DNA of 48,254 bases, taken from contig CP070737.1 in the NCBI GenBank assembly GCA_020347665.1, positions 1,697,547 to 1,745,800 on the forward strand, in the 5' to 3' direction. Positions 9,191 to 17,660 of this stretch are shown here, one piece after another; within the stretch, counting starts at the first letter, position 1, and the number at the start of each line of letters is the position of its first letter. Below the pieces are notes generated by a model that ran no database searches, was not told the origin of the DNA, and saw nothing but the letters and a program-made list of their open reading frames with translations. The stretch is from Nitrospiraceae bacterium. GTDB lineage: Bacteria; Nitrospirota; Thermodesulfovibrionia; Thermodesulfovibrionales; UBA6898. A program made the position numbers and the translations under genes.

Positions 9191-9457
9191 TTATCGCGTC
9201 TTCTGACGTATTGCTTTTAATCGGCGAATCTCCTCATCTAATTCGTCTTTAGTTATAATTCCTTTTTCTTCAAGAAGCTTAATCAACGCCTGCAATCTGT
9301 AGGCATCCTGCGAAGACCGAACAGTGGCTGGGAATAAAACTGATGGTTGCTGCACCGGTTGAGTCTCGGCTGGACTCGTTTCATGAAGTGCAACGGCTGT
9401 TCCAAAAGCAGCACCGAGAATCCCTGCACTCAATAATGATAGAAATATCTTCCTCAT
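9191..9457 (-). CDS. small exported protein with SHOCT-like tail
   Basis: An 88-residue protein. The N-terminus MRKIFLSLLSAGILGAAFG is a signal peptide, probably cleaved after AVA near residue 23. A proline/glutamine-rich linker leads to a C-terminal helix pair, LIKLLEEKGIITKDELDEEI, resembling the short SHOCT/oligomerisation motif at the ends of many bacterial proteins. AAGGGGG lies eight or so bases before the ATG. It is likely periplasmic; no enzymatic motif is present. Function is unknown. Confidence 0.6.
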   Translation of the reverse strand: MRKIFLSLLSAGILGAAFGTAVALHETSPAETQPVQQPSVLFPATVRSSQDAYRLQALIKLLEEKGIITKDELDEEIRRLKAIRQKTR

Positions 9458-9681
9458 TGTGTCATACCCCCTTATTTACAGGTTATACGTCTCTCCTTTT
9501 ATATTACTAATTTTTTTTGCCCCATGCACTAAAAAGAATCGCAGCAAAAAAGTGGATGTCTGTTCGCTGGTTGTCCGCCCCAGGCTCCTTATTCGGCTCG
9601 TCGATGCGAAGCGCCGACCATTTTTCTCAATCTTAACCCGCCTCAGGCCGGTAAATCTGGACCTCAACCTGTCTTTTGTGC

Positions 9682-10221
9682 TTACTCCTTATTGCTAATA
9701 CTCTCTGCGTTCTCTCCAATCACTGCTGTGCGTTTTTTCTCCGGCTTAAAAACACCCAGGACAAAAATAGCCGGTACAGTCAGCGTCAAAAGAACAATTG
9801 CGACAACACTGAACCAGTCAAAGAGTGCTGTCGCTTCTCTAATGCCCATACCGGTTTTAAAAGCCTTATTTATCCTTACATGATACAGGTACAACTGGAT
9901 AGCCTCGAGCGGAATAAATATAATGCCCGCAATATATATCTTCATTTTGAGCCACCACTGGCGCAACAAAGCTCCCTGCATCGCAAGTATCATTAAGAGG
10001 CCGCTTGCAATGATAAGAAAAAGGCCGAGCAGCTCAAAATGAACGAATGAAATGTAATGCTGTCGCAACCATAGCTCTATCGAGCGCTGTTCGTCCACCA
10101 TTGAAAAAATAATCATATAATATGCACCTGTGCTGGGTCCGAGCCAGAGAACAACCCCGATCAGGTGAAAAAGCTTGAAAAAACCATATCTGAAGACTTT
10201 CTCTTTTTGCGTATCTTCCAT
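9682..10221 (-). CDS. four-helix integral membrane protein
   Basis: A 179-residue protein with four hydrophobic segments (about 15-37, 60-80, 90-110, 135-160). The N-terminal helix FKLFHLIGVVLWLGPSTG resembles DUF2269, CopD or HemJ-like membrane proteins, in which a helix histidine can bind haem. This similarity is weak and no catalytic motif confirms it. It is 25 bases downstream of the small lipoprotein gene and on the same strand, so the two may form an operon. Both the substrate and the role are unknown. Confidence 0.65.
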   Translation of the reverse strand: MEDTQKEKVFRYGFFKLFHLIGVVLWLGPSTGAYYMIIFSMVDEQRSIELWLRQHYISFVHFELLGLFLIIASGLLMILAMQGALLRQWWLKMKIYIAGIIFIPLEAIQLYLYHVRINKAFKTGMGIREATALFDWFSVVAIVLLTLTVPAIFVLGVFKPEKKRTAVIGENAESISNKE

Positions 10222-10246
10222 GGTGTTTCAATGATTTACAATACGG

Positions 10247-10588
10247 TTAGAATACATAAATATTCTGACTGCCTTCCCCCTTTTCAACTTGTTCCTGTAT
10301 CTCTTTTTCTCTCTTTTTTATAATCCCTCTTGCCTCGGCCCTGGTTAATCCCTCTTTCTGCAGGCAATCTGCCAGTGTATTTGCAACTCTCGTAATCTGC
10401 ATCGTGCTCACCTCAGCGGATGTATACGCCCCGAAAAGGGCATTAGACAATCTGTTTGACTCGTTTGAGCACTCTGCCGGTATCGGTGGCAAGTGGTTGG
10501 GAGGAATCTCTGAAGGCAGAAAATCACAGCCGAAGACAGAAACAACTGATAGAAAGAACATTAACGCAAACCCATAAAAATTGTTCAT
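10247..10588 (-). CDS. small lipoprotein
   Basis: A 113-residue protein with a hydrophobic N-terminus and a lipobox, SVFGC (Cys21), so it should be lipidated and anchored in the envelope. Two further cysteines (PAECSN and LADCLQ) could pair. The C-terminus is charged and helical (KREKEIQEQVEK). I do not recognise a family. It is followed after 25 bases by a four-helix membrane protein on the same strand, which may be its partner. Confidence 0.6.
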   Translation of the reverse strand: MNNFYGFALMFFLSVVSVFGCDFLPSEIPPNHLPPIPAECSNESNRLSNALFGAYTSAEVSTMQITRVANTLADCLQKEGLTRAEARGIIKKREKEIQEQVEKGEGSQNIYVF

Positions 10589-10638
10589 GTTAGAATAATA
10601 CCGCTCCTATCATAATTGATAAATAACTCTATGCCGGT

Positions 10639-11061
10639 TCAATGATATACGCTGTCATCTATAAGACGATTTCTGACCAAACCAAAAAAATGATCTTTAT
10701 TGGACTGATAAAACCATCCGAGGTGCAATGAACATGTTGAACAGAAAACGAGTCTCCAGCAATACCCTTTAAACAATGTATATTCAAAAGTAGACATCCG
10801 GGCTATCGCACATCCCACCGCGGAAGAAAAACAGGCGATCTCATAGAAATATCCTGCGGGGTTTGTGAAAGAATGCCGGTGTGCGCCATTAATTGCGATA
10901 ATATGATCAATGGACGTAATCCTGCACACGCACTGTATACATAAAATAAACTGTCCCTGTTTTTCCTCACAAAATGGTTCATTACGAAGTGCTGTTCTCG
11001 TCACAGGATCTTCCTGAGACCCTGATTTTCTGAAATATCTATAGTCTTTTACAGTATCCAT
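10639..11061 (-). CDS. bacterial CULT-domain (cereblon-like) protein
   Basis: A 140-residue protein that is almost entirely one CULT domain, the fold of the thalidomide-binding part of cereblon. Zinc ligands are CIQC (C41, C44) and CSTC (C107, C110). The core NPAGYFYEIACF (67-78), the conserved GYCWRL (W102) and HLGW (W116) match the family, as does the closing FFGLVRNRLID. Two of the three cage tryptophans are present; the first is Leu96 (TLF instead of SWF). Bacterial single-domain members are known and bind uracil-like or glutarimide ligands; their natural role is not known. Its start lies 13 bases inside the preceding broken lipoprotein gene. Confidence 0.85.
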   Translation of the reverse strand: MDTVKDYRYFRKSGSQEDPVTRTALRNEPFCEEKQGQFILCIQCVCRITSIDHIIAINGAHRHSFTNPAGYFYEIACFSSAVGCAIARMSTFEYTLFKGYCWRLVFCSTCSLHLGWFYQSNKDHFFGLVRNRLIDDSVYH

Positions 11062-11498
11062 ATTCTGCAGCAGTCCGTCTCGATGATACCACCCGTTCCA
11101 AACAGAAACGGCAGGTAAATCGGCCGCAATTCATAACCAATGATAGCGTTTTCATCAATCAGAATTCCTCTGACTTCGGCCGTTCTATAGGCATAATGAA
11201 AACTGATAACATGGGGCGCCTTATCAAATGCCGCCTTGCCAGCGAGGCCCTTTTTAACCGAATAATCAAACTCCGGCTCATGCGGAACAAGTTAATATGG
11301 ATCATCCGCCCGATCACGTATGGCGACCGTCAGAAGGTCATCATGATGCCGGGCTCCATAGAAAATAACATTGTAGACACCTGAAATGTCTTTATGGTCA
11401 CCCATCTGCTGAACAGAGAGACGTTTTCCCTTCGCACAGGAGCTGATCAGCGTTAGCAATACTATAAAACAGCACAGCATTTCAAAATTTTTAATCAA
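11049..11498 (-). pseudogene. lipoprotein gene interrupted by an in-frame TAA
   Basis: The ATG at 11498 opens a lipoprotein: a signal ending in LISSC, then about 50 residues up to RADDPY. The TAA at 11292-11294 stops the frame, yet the same frame continues for 80 sensible codons (LVPHEPEFDYSVKKGLAGKA, later AEVRGILIDENAIIGYELRP) to a stop at 11049. Restoring one sense codon, for example GAA at the TAA, would give a ~149-residue lipoprotein. TAA cannot be read as selenocysteine, so this is either a recent nonsense mutation or a sequencing error. The gene overlaps the CULT gene start by 13 bases, implying they were once co-translated. Confidence 0.6.
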
Positions 11499-11879
11499 TA
11501 TTATGTTCCCTCCGTTCAGCAGTGATTGCCATAGAATGCTTCCGGATCATGCTGATCCCTTCCATGCCCGTACATCGGTATCGTACCCTCTCTCAAGAGT
11601 CCTGGTTGATCATTTATATGCTTTACTATCATTATTTTCGTGAGAATACTCAAAGGTATAGTATCATGGCAAAAGCCATAAATCAGGATTAAAGTCCAAG
11701 AGAGTCGTGTAATAAATAATTTTTATCACATAAAATATTATTGGCCTATGAAAATTATCTTTATGTATAATTCATATTAATGCTGTATATCAATTCAATC
11801 GGCCTATCATATTTGACCAGCCTTCGATTTTTTTTAAAACGAATTATCATCATGGGTGCTTAACTTATGAGGAGGTAAT
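11499..11879. other. AT-rich divergent intergenic region
   Basis: This ~380-base region separates the leftward broken lipoprotein gene from a rightward membrane-anchored protein gene. The right half is very AT-rich and probably holds the promoter of the rightward gene, which has a strong AGGAGG at 11870-11875. I see no RNA gene or repeat. Confidence 0.4.
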
Positions 11880-11900
11880 ATGGGCATATAAAAAGGGATT

Positions 11901-12359
11901 ATGTGTTTAATCGCATTTATCGCGATCATTGCGGGTGGAATGTGGGGCATATACGAATGGCAGGAATACAAGGAAGTTAAGAAACTTGAAAAACTGAGTA
12001 ATGACCCTCAGTGGTACAAAAAAAATAAAATGACCAATGGGCTCCATCTGCAAATCATGCCTGATGAAAATGCACATAGAGAAAGGAAGATATATCAATT
12101 GGGCCCTCCAAAAGTAAATGTCTTTCTAAAAGGAAACATGTATAACGAAGGCAATAAATCTCTTGAAAACGTAAGAATATCAGTGTATGTCATGAATCAT
12201 AAGCCGGGAACAGGCAAACATGATCTTGGCCCATTCAAGCCCGGTGAGACAAGGACGTTCGGTAAAAAGTTATTCAGCATCGAGCAGAAGTTCGGCGTGT
12301 CATCCCTTGATTTAAACTACGATATAAATATTACTGAGATAACATTCAAGGAGTCTTAA
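11901..12359 (+). CDS. membrane-anchored beta-rich protein, disrupted upstream start
   Basis: A 152-residue protein: an N-terminal membrane helix (LIAFIAIIAGGMWGIYEW), a charged linker, and a domain with beta strands (VNVFLKGNMYNEGNKSLENVRISVYVMN) resembling FxLYD-type extracytoplasmic domains that describe how chains extend over a surface. I am not certain of the family. The best ribosome site, AGGAGGTAAT, precedes an ATG at 11880 in the same frame, but codon 4 there is TAA (11889-11891). Translation must therefore restart at 11901, which has only a weak AAGGG three bases upstream. Function is unknown. Confidence 0.55.
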   Translation: MCLIAFIAIIAGGMWGIYEWQEYKEVKKLEKLSNDPQWYKKNKMTNGLHLQIMPDENAHRERKIYQLGPPKVNVFLKGNMYNEGNKSLENVRISVYVMNHKPGTGKHDLGPFKPGETRTFGKKLFSIEQKFGVSSLDLNYDINITEITFKES

Positions 12360-12503
12360 ATAAAACTATCTGTTCAGGCGTGTATATGGATATCCTTGAT
12401 AGCAGAGAATTGAACAAAACATAAAGGCCACGTCTATAAACAATCAGGGCTTCTCTCATGCCGCAATTTATTCCATATCCGGATGGCCGCCAAATCGAAG
12501 CTT

Positions 12504-12635
12504 TTATTCCGCTGCGTCTTCGATCGCTTCTCCAGCCTTTTTAATATCCTTGCCCATGCCCTGCATGGTGTTGCAGCCGGAATAAATTGTTAAGGAAAAA
12601 ATTATTAATAACAGAAAAATAAGTGTCTTTACCAT
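12504..12635 (-). CDS. entericidin A/B-family lipoprotein
   Basis: A 43-residue lipoprotein. The signal peptide MVKTLIFLLLIIFSLTIYSG ends at a lipobox cysteine (Cys21) followed by NTMQGMGKDIKKAGEAIEDAAE, which is the entericidin signature (CNTxxGxGxDIxxxGxxIxxAA). GGAG lies seven bases before the ATG. Entericidins are small amphipathic envelope lipoproteins induced in stationary phase or stress; in E. coli they act as a toxin/antidote pair, but single copies like this are common and their role is unclear. The gene stands alone. Confidence 0.9.
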   Translation of the reverse strand: MVKTLIFLLLIIFSLTIYSGCNTMQGMGKDIKKAGEAIEDAAE

Positions 12636-12949
12636 ATCAGTTCTCCTCTCCGATACCTATCTCACCCATAATTATACAGAAATCCCCACTATCGATTCCA
12701 CGTTACGATCCTGGAATTTGGATTTACGATTTTGGATACGCGAGTTTCCCTTGCTTCTGACCCCTCACGCTTCACCGTCCTTACAGCTTTTTTCTGAAAA
12801 TCTGCCTTAATCATGATACAATGAATGAAAATCAGGAAATCAGAGAAAGAGAACGGGAATATCAGTTCAGCAATCAATTATATGAGTCACCTTAGAATCT
12901 TGCTTCACTCTTTCTCTAATGGTGACATAATCCTGCTAAAGGAGGCTTT
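12636..12949. other. intergenic region, no gene supported
   Basis: This 314-base region lies between the entericidin-like gene (leftward) and a small rightward gene. A frame on the minus strand exists but lacks a ribosome site and shows arginine- and serine-rich shadow composition. The right end carries AAAGGAGG, the ribosome site of the next gene. Confidence 0.4.
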
Positions 12950-13129
12950 ATGTACGCAGATGTAGAAATTAACGAGGGCGGTCAGACCGTAAGAAAGGAT
13001 AAGATGAAACTGAAATTGGTAAAACAGTTTAGCGATGACATTACAATCTATGAGAACGAGGACGGACGAGCTGTTTTATATTTTAAAAGCAAGGATAAGT
13101 ATATGCTTATATCTATCGACATGGCATAA
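12950..13129 (+). CDS. small conserved-looking protein, 59 residues
   Basis: A short gene with an excellent ribosome site (AAAGGAGG six bases before the ATG). The product is soluble, begins MYADVEINEGGQTVRKDKM, and appears to be one compact beta-rich unit with alternating hydrophobic residues (DITIYENEDGRAVLYFKSKD, then YMLISID). There are no cysteines, membrane helix or known motif. The strong start and regular pattern make it a likely real gene, but I cannot name a function. The next gene downstream lacks a visible ribosome site, so the two may or may not be co-transcribed. Confidence 0.6.
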   Translation: MYADVEINEGGQTVRKDKMKLKLVKQFSDDITIYENEDGRAVLYFKSKDKYMLISIDMA

Positions 13130-13196
13130 GCGCGGTAGCCCTTTTCATACACAATCTTCACTCATATATGAGTGCTTTTCATAACGTTTTTCCACC

Positions 13197-14804
13197 ATGA
13201 CATATTCTGAACAATCCCTCGACGCAATAGTCACGGATTTGTTTGACACGGTGGCACGACATTTTCCCGTGTCATGTGCAAGTGATGAGTTTTACTATTT
13301 TCCACAGGTACGATTACCACATCCGATATGGAAAAGATGGGATGATTTTTCTCCTGATTTAGTTTCAGAAGTCATTATGAAACTTTCGTCATGGAAATCC
13401 CGGCTCGATACCATCCGCCCCGACGAAAGAGAGCCTGATGTACAAACCGATAGCATGATTCTCAGGAAATTGGTCGTTACGCTTCACGAACAGCTGTCCG
13501 ATATCAGACCATGGGAATATCAGCCTACTCTGTATCTGACGATTGCTTCTCTTGGACTTGCTGAGGCCATTGAATCTGAAGATTCCCGTGCCGCACATGA
13601 ACGGGCTGAGACTCTTCCAGCCTTTTTTGACCATGCATGCCGTAATCTGAAGATCGTGCCCGTTCTGTTTCGTGATATTGCTCTCGAGATGATTTCAGAT
13701 ACGAGAACCTATATGATGTTGCTTGAGAAAAGATTACCTGAGCTGAAAAACACTTTTTCCGCACTTGACCGTTTTGAAGATGCACTCCTTAGTCTAACCA
13801 CCCGAAATGACTTTCTTCTTCCTGATACCCAATTTGAGCGAATAGTCGGATTTCACATCTTCACTGAATCCTCTGCGAAAGAGACAAACGATCTTCTAGA
13901 TCTGGAGATAGATGAAATGAAAAAAAGAATGAACAGAGAGGCGAAACGTTTTGTTCCTCACTGGACTGCTCGAAATCCGTCCTTCGAAGAGCTCCGCAGT
14001 GCTCTCAATCAAATCCCTCTTCCTGAAATCGGTGCCAACGGGCTTATCGGATTGTATCAGGAAGAGGTAGATTGTCTTGCCGATCACTGTGTTGAACAGG
14101 GTTTTCTGTCGAGTGACGTCCTTTCTTCATATAAGGTATCAGTCGCTCCCGTACCGCTCTTCCTCTCAGCAATTCGATCTTCTTCCAGTTACAGCATTCC
14201 CCTTAAATATCCACCCAGCGGAGGCACATTTCATATAGTCAATGCACAGGATTTTAAAGAGTCTCAAAAAGAATATCATCGCGACTACAGGATGCTATCT
14301 GCACATGAAACCTGGCCTGGCCATCACCTTCTGGACATACACCGTTTGAACCATACGCGTCCGTTACGGCGCGCTTTTGAACAGCCTATCTTTTATGAGG
14401 GTTGGGCCTGTTTTGCAGAAGAATTGTTATTGCATACCGGCTATTTTTCCGCACCGCAAGACCGCTTTCTTCTTGCAAAACGGCGGCTCTGGCGGGCACT
14501 TCGGGGAAAGGTTGATTTAGGCATACAGACGGGTACACTCGATATGCCGGCAGCCGCACGATATCTCTCACATATCGGCATGAGCTATACAAAGGCCTTA
14601 TCGACCGTAAAGAAATATACGCTACAACCAGGGTATCAGCTATGTTATACGATTGGCCTGCAGCGGTTTCTGAGACTGTCTGATCATTACGGTAAAGGCA
14701 CGCTTAAACAGTTTGTCAAGACCGTACTGAATCAGGGTGAAATTCTGTTCTCAGACCTTTATCGTATATGTTTTTCTGACAAAAATTATCGTGACTTTTC
14801 TTAG
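13197..14804 (+). CDS. DUF885-family putative metallohydrolase
   Basis: A 535-residue protein with the DUF885 zinc-type motif HETWPGHH (residues 370-377) and the matching glutamate motif YEGWACFAEEL (E401). Together these give HExxxxHH plus E, the metal-site pattern of this M32-like peptidase fold. The helical N-terminal two thirds are poorly conserved. There is no signal peptide, so it is probably cytoplasmic. Many family members have a signal peptide and are about 550-600 residues, so this one is a little short. No ribosome site is visible before the ATG at 13197. Substrate is unknown; peptide hydrolysis is an inference from the motif. Confidence 0.8.
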   Translation: MTYSEQSLDAIVTDLFDTVARHFPVSCASDEFYYFPQVRLPHPIWKRWDDFSPDLVSEVIMKLSSWKSRLDTIRPDEREPDVQTDSMILRKLVVTLHEQLSDIRPWEYQPTLYLTIASLGLAEAIESEDSRAAHERAETLPAFFDHACRNLKIVPVLFRDIALEMISDTRTYMMLLEKRLPELKNTFSALDRFEDALLSLTTRNDFLLPDTQFERIVGFHIFTESSAKETNDLLDLEIDEMKKRMNREAKRFVPHWTARNPSFEELRSALNQIPLPEIGANGLIGLYQEEVDCLADHCVEQGFLSSDVLSSYKVSVAPVPLFLSAIRSSSSYSIPLKYPPSGGTFHIVNAQDFKESQKEYHRDYRMLSAHETWPGHHLLDIHRLNHTRPLRRAFEQPIFYEGWACFAEELLLHTGYFSAPQDRFLLAKRRLWRALRGKVDLGIQTGTLDMPAAARYLSHIGMSYTKALSTVKKYTLQPGYQLCYTIGLQRFLRLSDHYGKGTLKQFVKTVLNQGEILFSDLYRICFSDKNYRDFS

Positions 14805-14885
14805 TTATTTTCAGGCAGACGATATATAATAAACATAATTGCGTTTTTTTTCGAAAAAAAGCACTGTTACCAAAGGAGTTTTTTA

Positions 14886-16280
14886 TTGAAAACATTTACT
14901 GGTTATCATTCTGAGTGGAACCTCGGAAGTCCCGGGGGGTGGGATTATCAGCGAATCTCTCAGGAGATTGGCAAGGTTATATGGAAAAGATATTTTCAGA
15001 GAGCACTTCCGACCATCGATCTTGACTTTGACCATCCCCTGCTCTATCCGGTTTACGGTTTTATGGATATGCTTACGGAATTCCATGCTACAAAACACGG
15101 GTCGGAAGCGGGCGTGATAGCAGTTGTCGCTGAAGAAGAAACGCTCGACGACGTTGTAGAGAACCAGAATCTGGCTCATCACCTGGATGCTTTGGAAGGA
15201 ATATCCGGCATACTCATCGCACCGTATGAACTCGAACTCTGTAATGGCCGTGTTTGCTGGAAAGACCAGCCGATATCGGCAATTTTTATGGACTTCAATA
15301 CAGATGTGCTTCTGAACCTGCACAGGAAATATGATCTGTCACCGCTTCTTCAGGCTGTACGTGAAGGCAGGGTAGTTAATCCAAGAGGAACCGAACCCAT
15401 AAATGCAAAAAGTATGTTTGAAGTGCTCACTAGCCAGGACCTGTCCGCACGTTTTCACCCGGACGTCATCCAGCGAACACCATGGACACGTCAGTTTTAT
15501 CCGCGAAAAACGTTAGGCCCCGGAGGTGAACAGATAGCTGACATTGTCGCATGGACCCGTACCAACTGGGAACATCTTGTACTCAAACCTGAACGGGGAT
15601 ATTCGGGAAAAGGGGTATTTGTCGGTGGAGTCCATACGGATGTCGATGGAATTATTCAGCAGGCTCTCGACGGCAGCCAATATGGAGCATATATTGTCCA
15701 AAAAAAGGTACCGTTTGACATATGGTCAGAACATATTCCTGAACTTGATCTAGAACAGAAGCGGCTCATTCTGGTAAACCGCCAGACAGATTTTAGATGC
15801 CTGTTCGGACCCAAGGGATTATTCGGCTTTTTAAACAGATACGGATCGATTCCAACGAATGTCGGAAGTGGTGGTGGAGTTCAGCCTCTTGCCATACTCC
15901 GCTCTGGTATGGGAGTCCGTCATGCAACAGAACAGATAAATGACGCCATAATGAAGATGCAGTTTGGTGATGTATACACCGCGGTTGAAGATCAGAGGAC
16001 TATGGCAATGGAACGCAGGTTTACCTATGTGCTTGGCCCCATAAAGATTGCTATCAGACCACGACTGATAACTCCCGAACAGGTACAGGCGCTCGAATCC
16101 TATTGCGCTCACATATGGTCTGACTGCAAAACCTTGGAGCAGATGTGGCTTGATGGCGAACTGGAAAATATCGTTATTATTGAACCTGAGGAACTCAATA
16201 TTATTCGTTCCCAGCCATGGCGAGGTACTCCTGCAATCTTTGCATCGGATGGATTGTTTGGCTTTGGGACTGATGGATAA
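14886..16280 (+). CDS. ATP-grasp-like ligase of unknown substrate
   Basis: A 464-residue protein. The start is TTG, seven bases after AAAGGAG. The segment HLVLKPERGYSGKGVFVGG (about residue 230-250) is an ATP-grasp nucleotide-binding strand-loop, followed by GAYIVQKKVPF, a typical ATP-grasp lysine/hydrophobic strand, and a glycine-rich GSGGGVQPLAIL near 330. The overall pattern recalls glutathionylspermidine-synthase-like or circularly permuted ATP-grasp proteins that join an amino or carboxyl group to a peptide or polyamine. The next gene, a methyltransferase, starts inside its last codons, so the two products are made together and probably modify the same small molecule or peptide. Confidence 0.6.
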   Translation: MKTFTGYHSEWNLGSPGGWDYQRISQEIGKVIWKRYFQRALPTIDLDFDHPLLYPVYGFMDMLTEFHATKHGSEAGVIAVVAEEETLDDVVENQNLAHHLDALEGISGILIAPYELELCNGRVCWKDQPISAIFMDFNTDVLLNLHRKYDLSPLLQAVREGRVVNPRGTEPINAKSMFEVLTSQDLSARFHPDVIQRTPWTRQFYPRKTLGPGGEQIADIVAWTRTNWEHLVLKPERGYSGKGVFVGGVHTDVDGIIQQALDGSQYGAYIVQKKVPFDIWSEHIPELDLEQKRLILVNRQTDFRCLFGPKGLFGFLNRYGSIPTNVGSGGGVQPLAILRSGMGVRHATEQINDAIMKMQFGDVYTAVEDQRTMAMERRFTYVLGPIKIAIRPRLITPEQVQALESYCAHIWSDCKTLEQMWLDGELENIVIIEPEELNIIRSQPWRGTPAIFASDGLFGFGTDG

Positions 16281-17058
16281 GGCAATTAGGGTAGATGGAA
16301 ACTGGTGGAAAGATCTTTTTGATGATCTCTACCTGCGTACTGATGCTAGATCCGTATGCGATCACGACCTCACCTGCAGGGAAGTCACCTTCCTTGAAAA
16401 GGCATTAAGAATACATGAATCCTCATCGATTCTTGATATGTGCGGAGGACAGGGAAGGCATTCAATAGAGCTCGCGAGGAGAGGATATTACGATATCACT
16501 GTTCTGGACTACTCTTCATATCTGATAGACCTTGGGATCAAGGAGGCACGTAAAGAAAACGTAAGCGTTTCCTTCATTCAGGGAGATGCACGAAATACGG
16601 GTCTGTCTGAAAAGCGTTTTCATTATATCTTTATTCTGGCAAGTTCCTTTGGCTATTTTCCTGATGAAGGAGAAAACAGGAAAATTCTGCATGAGGCGTT
16701 TCGCCTGTTAAAGCTGGGAGGAACACTTTTACTTGATCTTCCTGACAGGAATTATGTTCTGAAGAACTTTAAGGCCCATTCTTCTCATCAGATTGATAAG
16801 GAGCTCACCGTCAACCGCATCAGATCACTTGGCGAAGATATTATTGTGAGCAGGGAAACCGTTCATTCGGCTACACAGGGATGTATCAGGGATAAATCGT
16901 ACTGTGTCCGGTTGTACAGTCCTGAAAAAATCACCGGCTTTCTTCAGGCAGCTGGCTTCTCTTCTGTCTTCATTGATAAGGATTTCATGTGTCGTGAAAA
17001 CCAGGGTGACTATGGATGCATGACGAACCGCATGATCATCATTGCAGAGAAAAAGTAA
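16273..17058 (+). CDS. SAM-dependent class I methyltransferase
   Basis: A 261-residue methyltransferase. Motif I is ILDMCGGQGRHSIELARRGY (about residues 52-71), followed by the motif II aspartate in TVLDYS, VSFIQGDARN (motif III) and LKLGGTLLLDLPDRNY. The start is chosen at the ATG that overlaps the ATP-grasp gene's last eight bases (16273-16280); a longer frame upstream lies within that gene and is not needed. This tight overlap argues that the ligase and the methyltransferase work in one pathway. The acceptor (N, O or C) cannot be told from sequence. It is cytoplasmic. Confidence 0.85.
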   Translation: MDKAIRVDGNWWKDLFDDLYLRTDARSVCDHDLTCREVTFLEKALRIHESSSILDMCGGQGRHSIELARRGYYDITVLDYSSYLIDLGIKEARKENVSVSFIQGDARNTGLSEKRFHYIFILASSFGYFPDEGENRKILHEAFRLLKLGGTLLLDLPDRNYVLKNFKAHSSHQIDKELTVNRIRSLGEDIIVSRETVHSATQGCIRDKSYCVRLYSPEKITGFLQAAGFSSVFIDKDFMCRENQGDYGCMTNRMIIIAEKK

Positions 17059-17444
17059 CAGCCTTCTTTTTGTTTCCGTGTCCCATGGACAAACGGCACC
17101 TGTTTCTCAACTTTTATCTGTTTCAGCGTCTTTGTCTGTTCTCCTTACCCCTTTTTGCTCACCTCTTACCTTAATATTCACAGTTCCTCTTTTTTTGTCT
17201 CTCGTTTCAGTTCTGACGGATCAGTCTGCTGTGACATGGCACACGACTGTAATAGCACAGTTCTGTATCATGATACATGGTTTTCCCGGATCCGATCGGC
17301 AGAATGTTCTGAATGGGATGCAAACTATCTAATTTTACTGGATTTAAAAAATGGTTGCGTATGCCTCACTTCTGGCATATATTTTGAACAGTCTTTCGGT
17401 ATATATGGCTAAAAGAAACTGAAAATTCTTTACATCTGTGTACC
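17059..17444. other. intergenic region, no convincing gene
   Basis: This 386-base region is T-rich on the plus strand at its left side. An 85-codon frame (17155-17412) with five cysteines crosses it, but it has no ribosome site and no recognisable domain, so I do not call it. No RNA structure stands out. Confidence 0.4.
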
Positions 17445-17660
17445 ATGGCACGAGAAAAGAAAACAGCGCATCCTTCCGGAGAGACAAAGAAATTCTGTCC
17501 TTTCATTGAGGATCCTTTTGAAGACTGTTATGTATGCGATACCGGTAGCAGGTATACTGAAGCAACAATAAAATACTGCGGCGGCAATTTTGAAGACTGT
17601 GTAATCTACCAAAAAAACACCAGGGGCAAGCACTGGTCTAAATGGAATGTCCTTATTTAA
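17445..17660 (+). CDS. small Cys-rich protein upstream of the DUF3179 gene
   Basis: A 71-residue protein with five cysteines at 18, 28, 31, 45 and 52, in the pattern FCPF, CYVC, YCGGNFEDC. It resembles a family of small bacterial proteins that share CPF..D..EDC and YCGGNFE.C and may bind a metal, but I cannot name it with certainty. Its last 14 bases overlap the start of the DUF3179 gene (17647), so the two are probably co-translated. No signal peptide is present. No ribosome site is obvious before the ATG. Confidence 0.6.
   Translation: MAREKKTAHPSGETKKFCPFIEDPFEDCYVCDTGSRYTEATIKYCGGNFEDCVIYQKNTRGKHWSKWNVLI

Noticed and set aside
9476-9667. 63-residue minus-strand frame
   Set aside because: Arg/Ser-rich composition typical of a shadow; no ribosome site.
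12689-12877. 62-residue minus-strand frame before the entericidin-like gene
   Set aside because: No ribosome site and no domain; composition looks random.
17155-17412. 85-codon Cys-containing plus-strand frame
   Set aside because: No ribosome site, no known domain, and T-rich composition unlike neighbouring genes.
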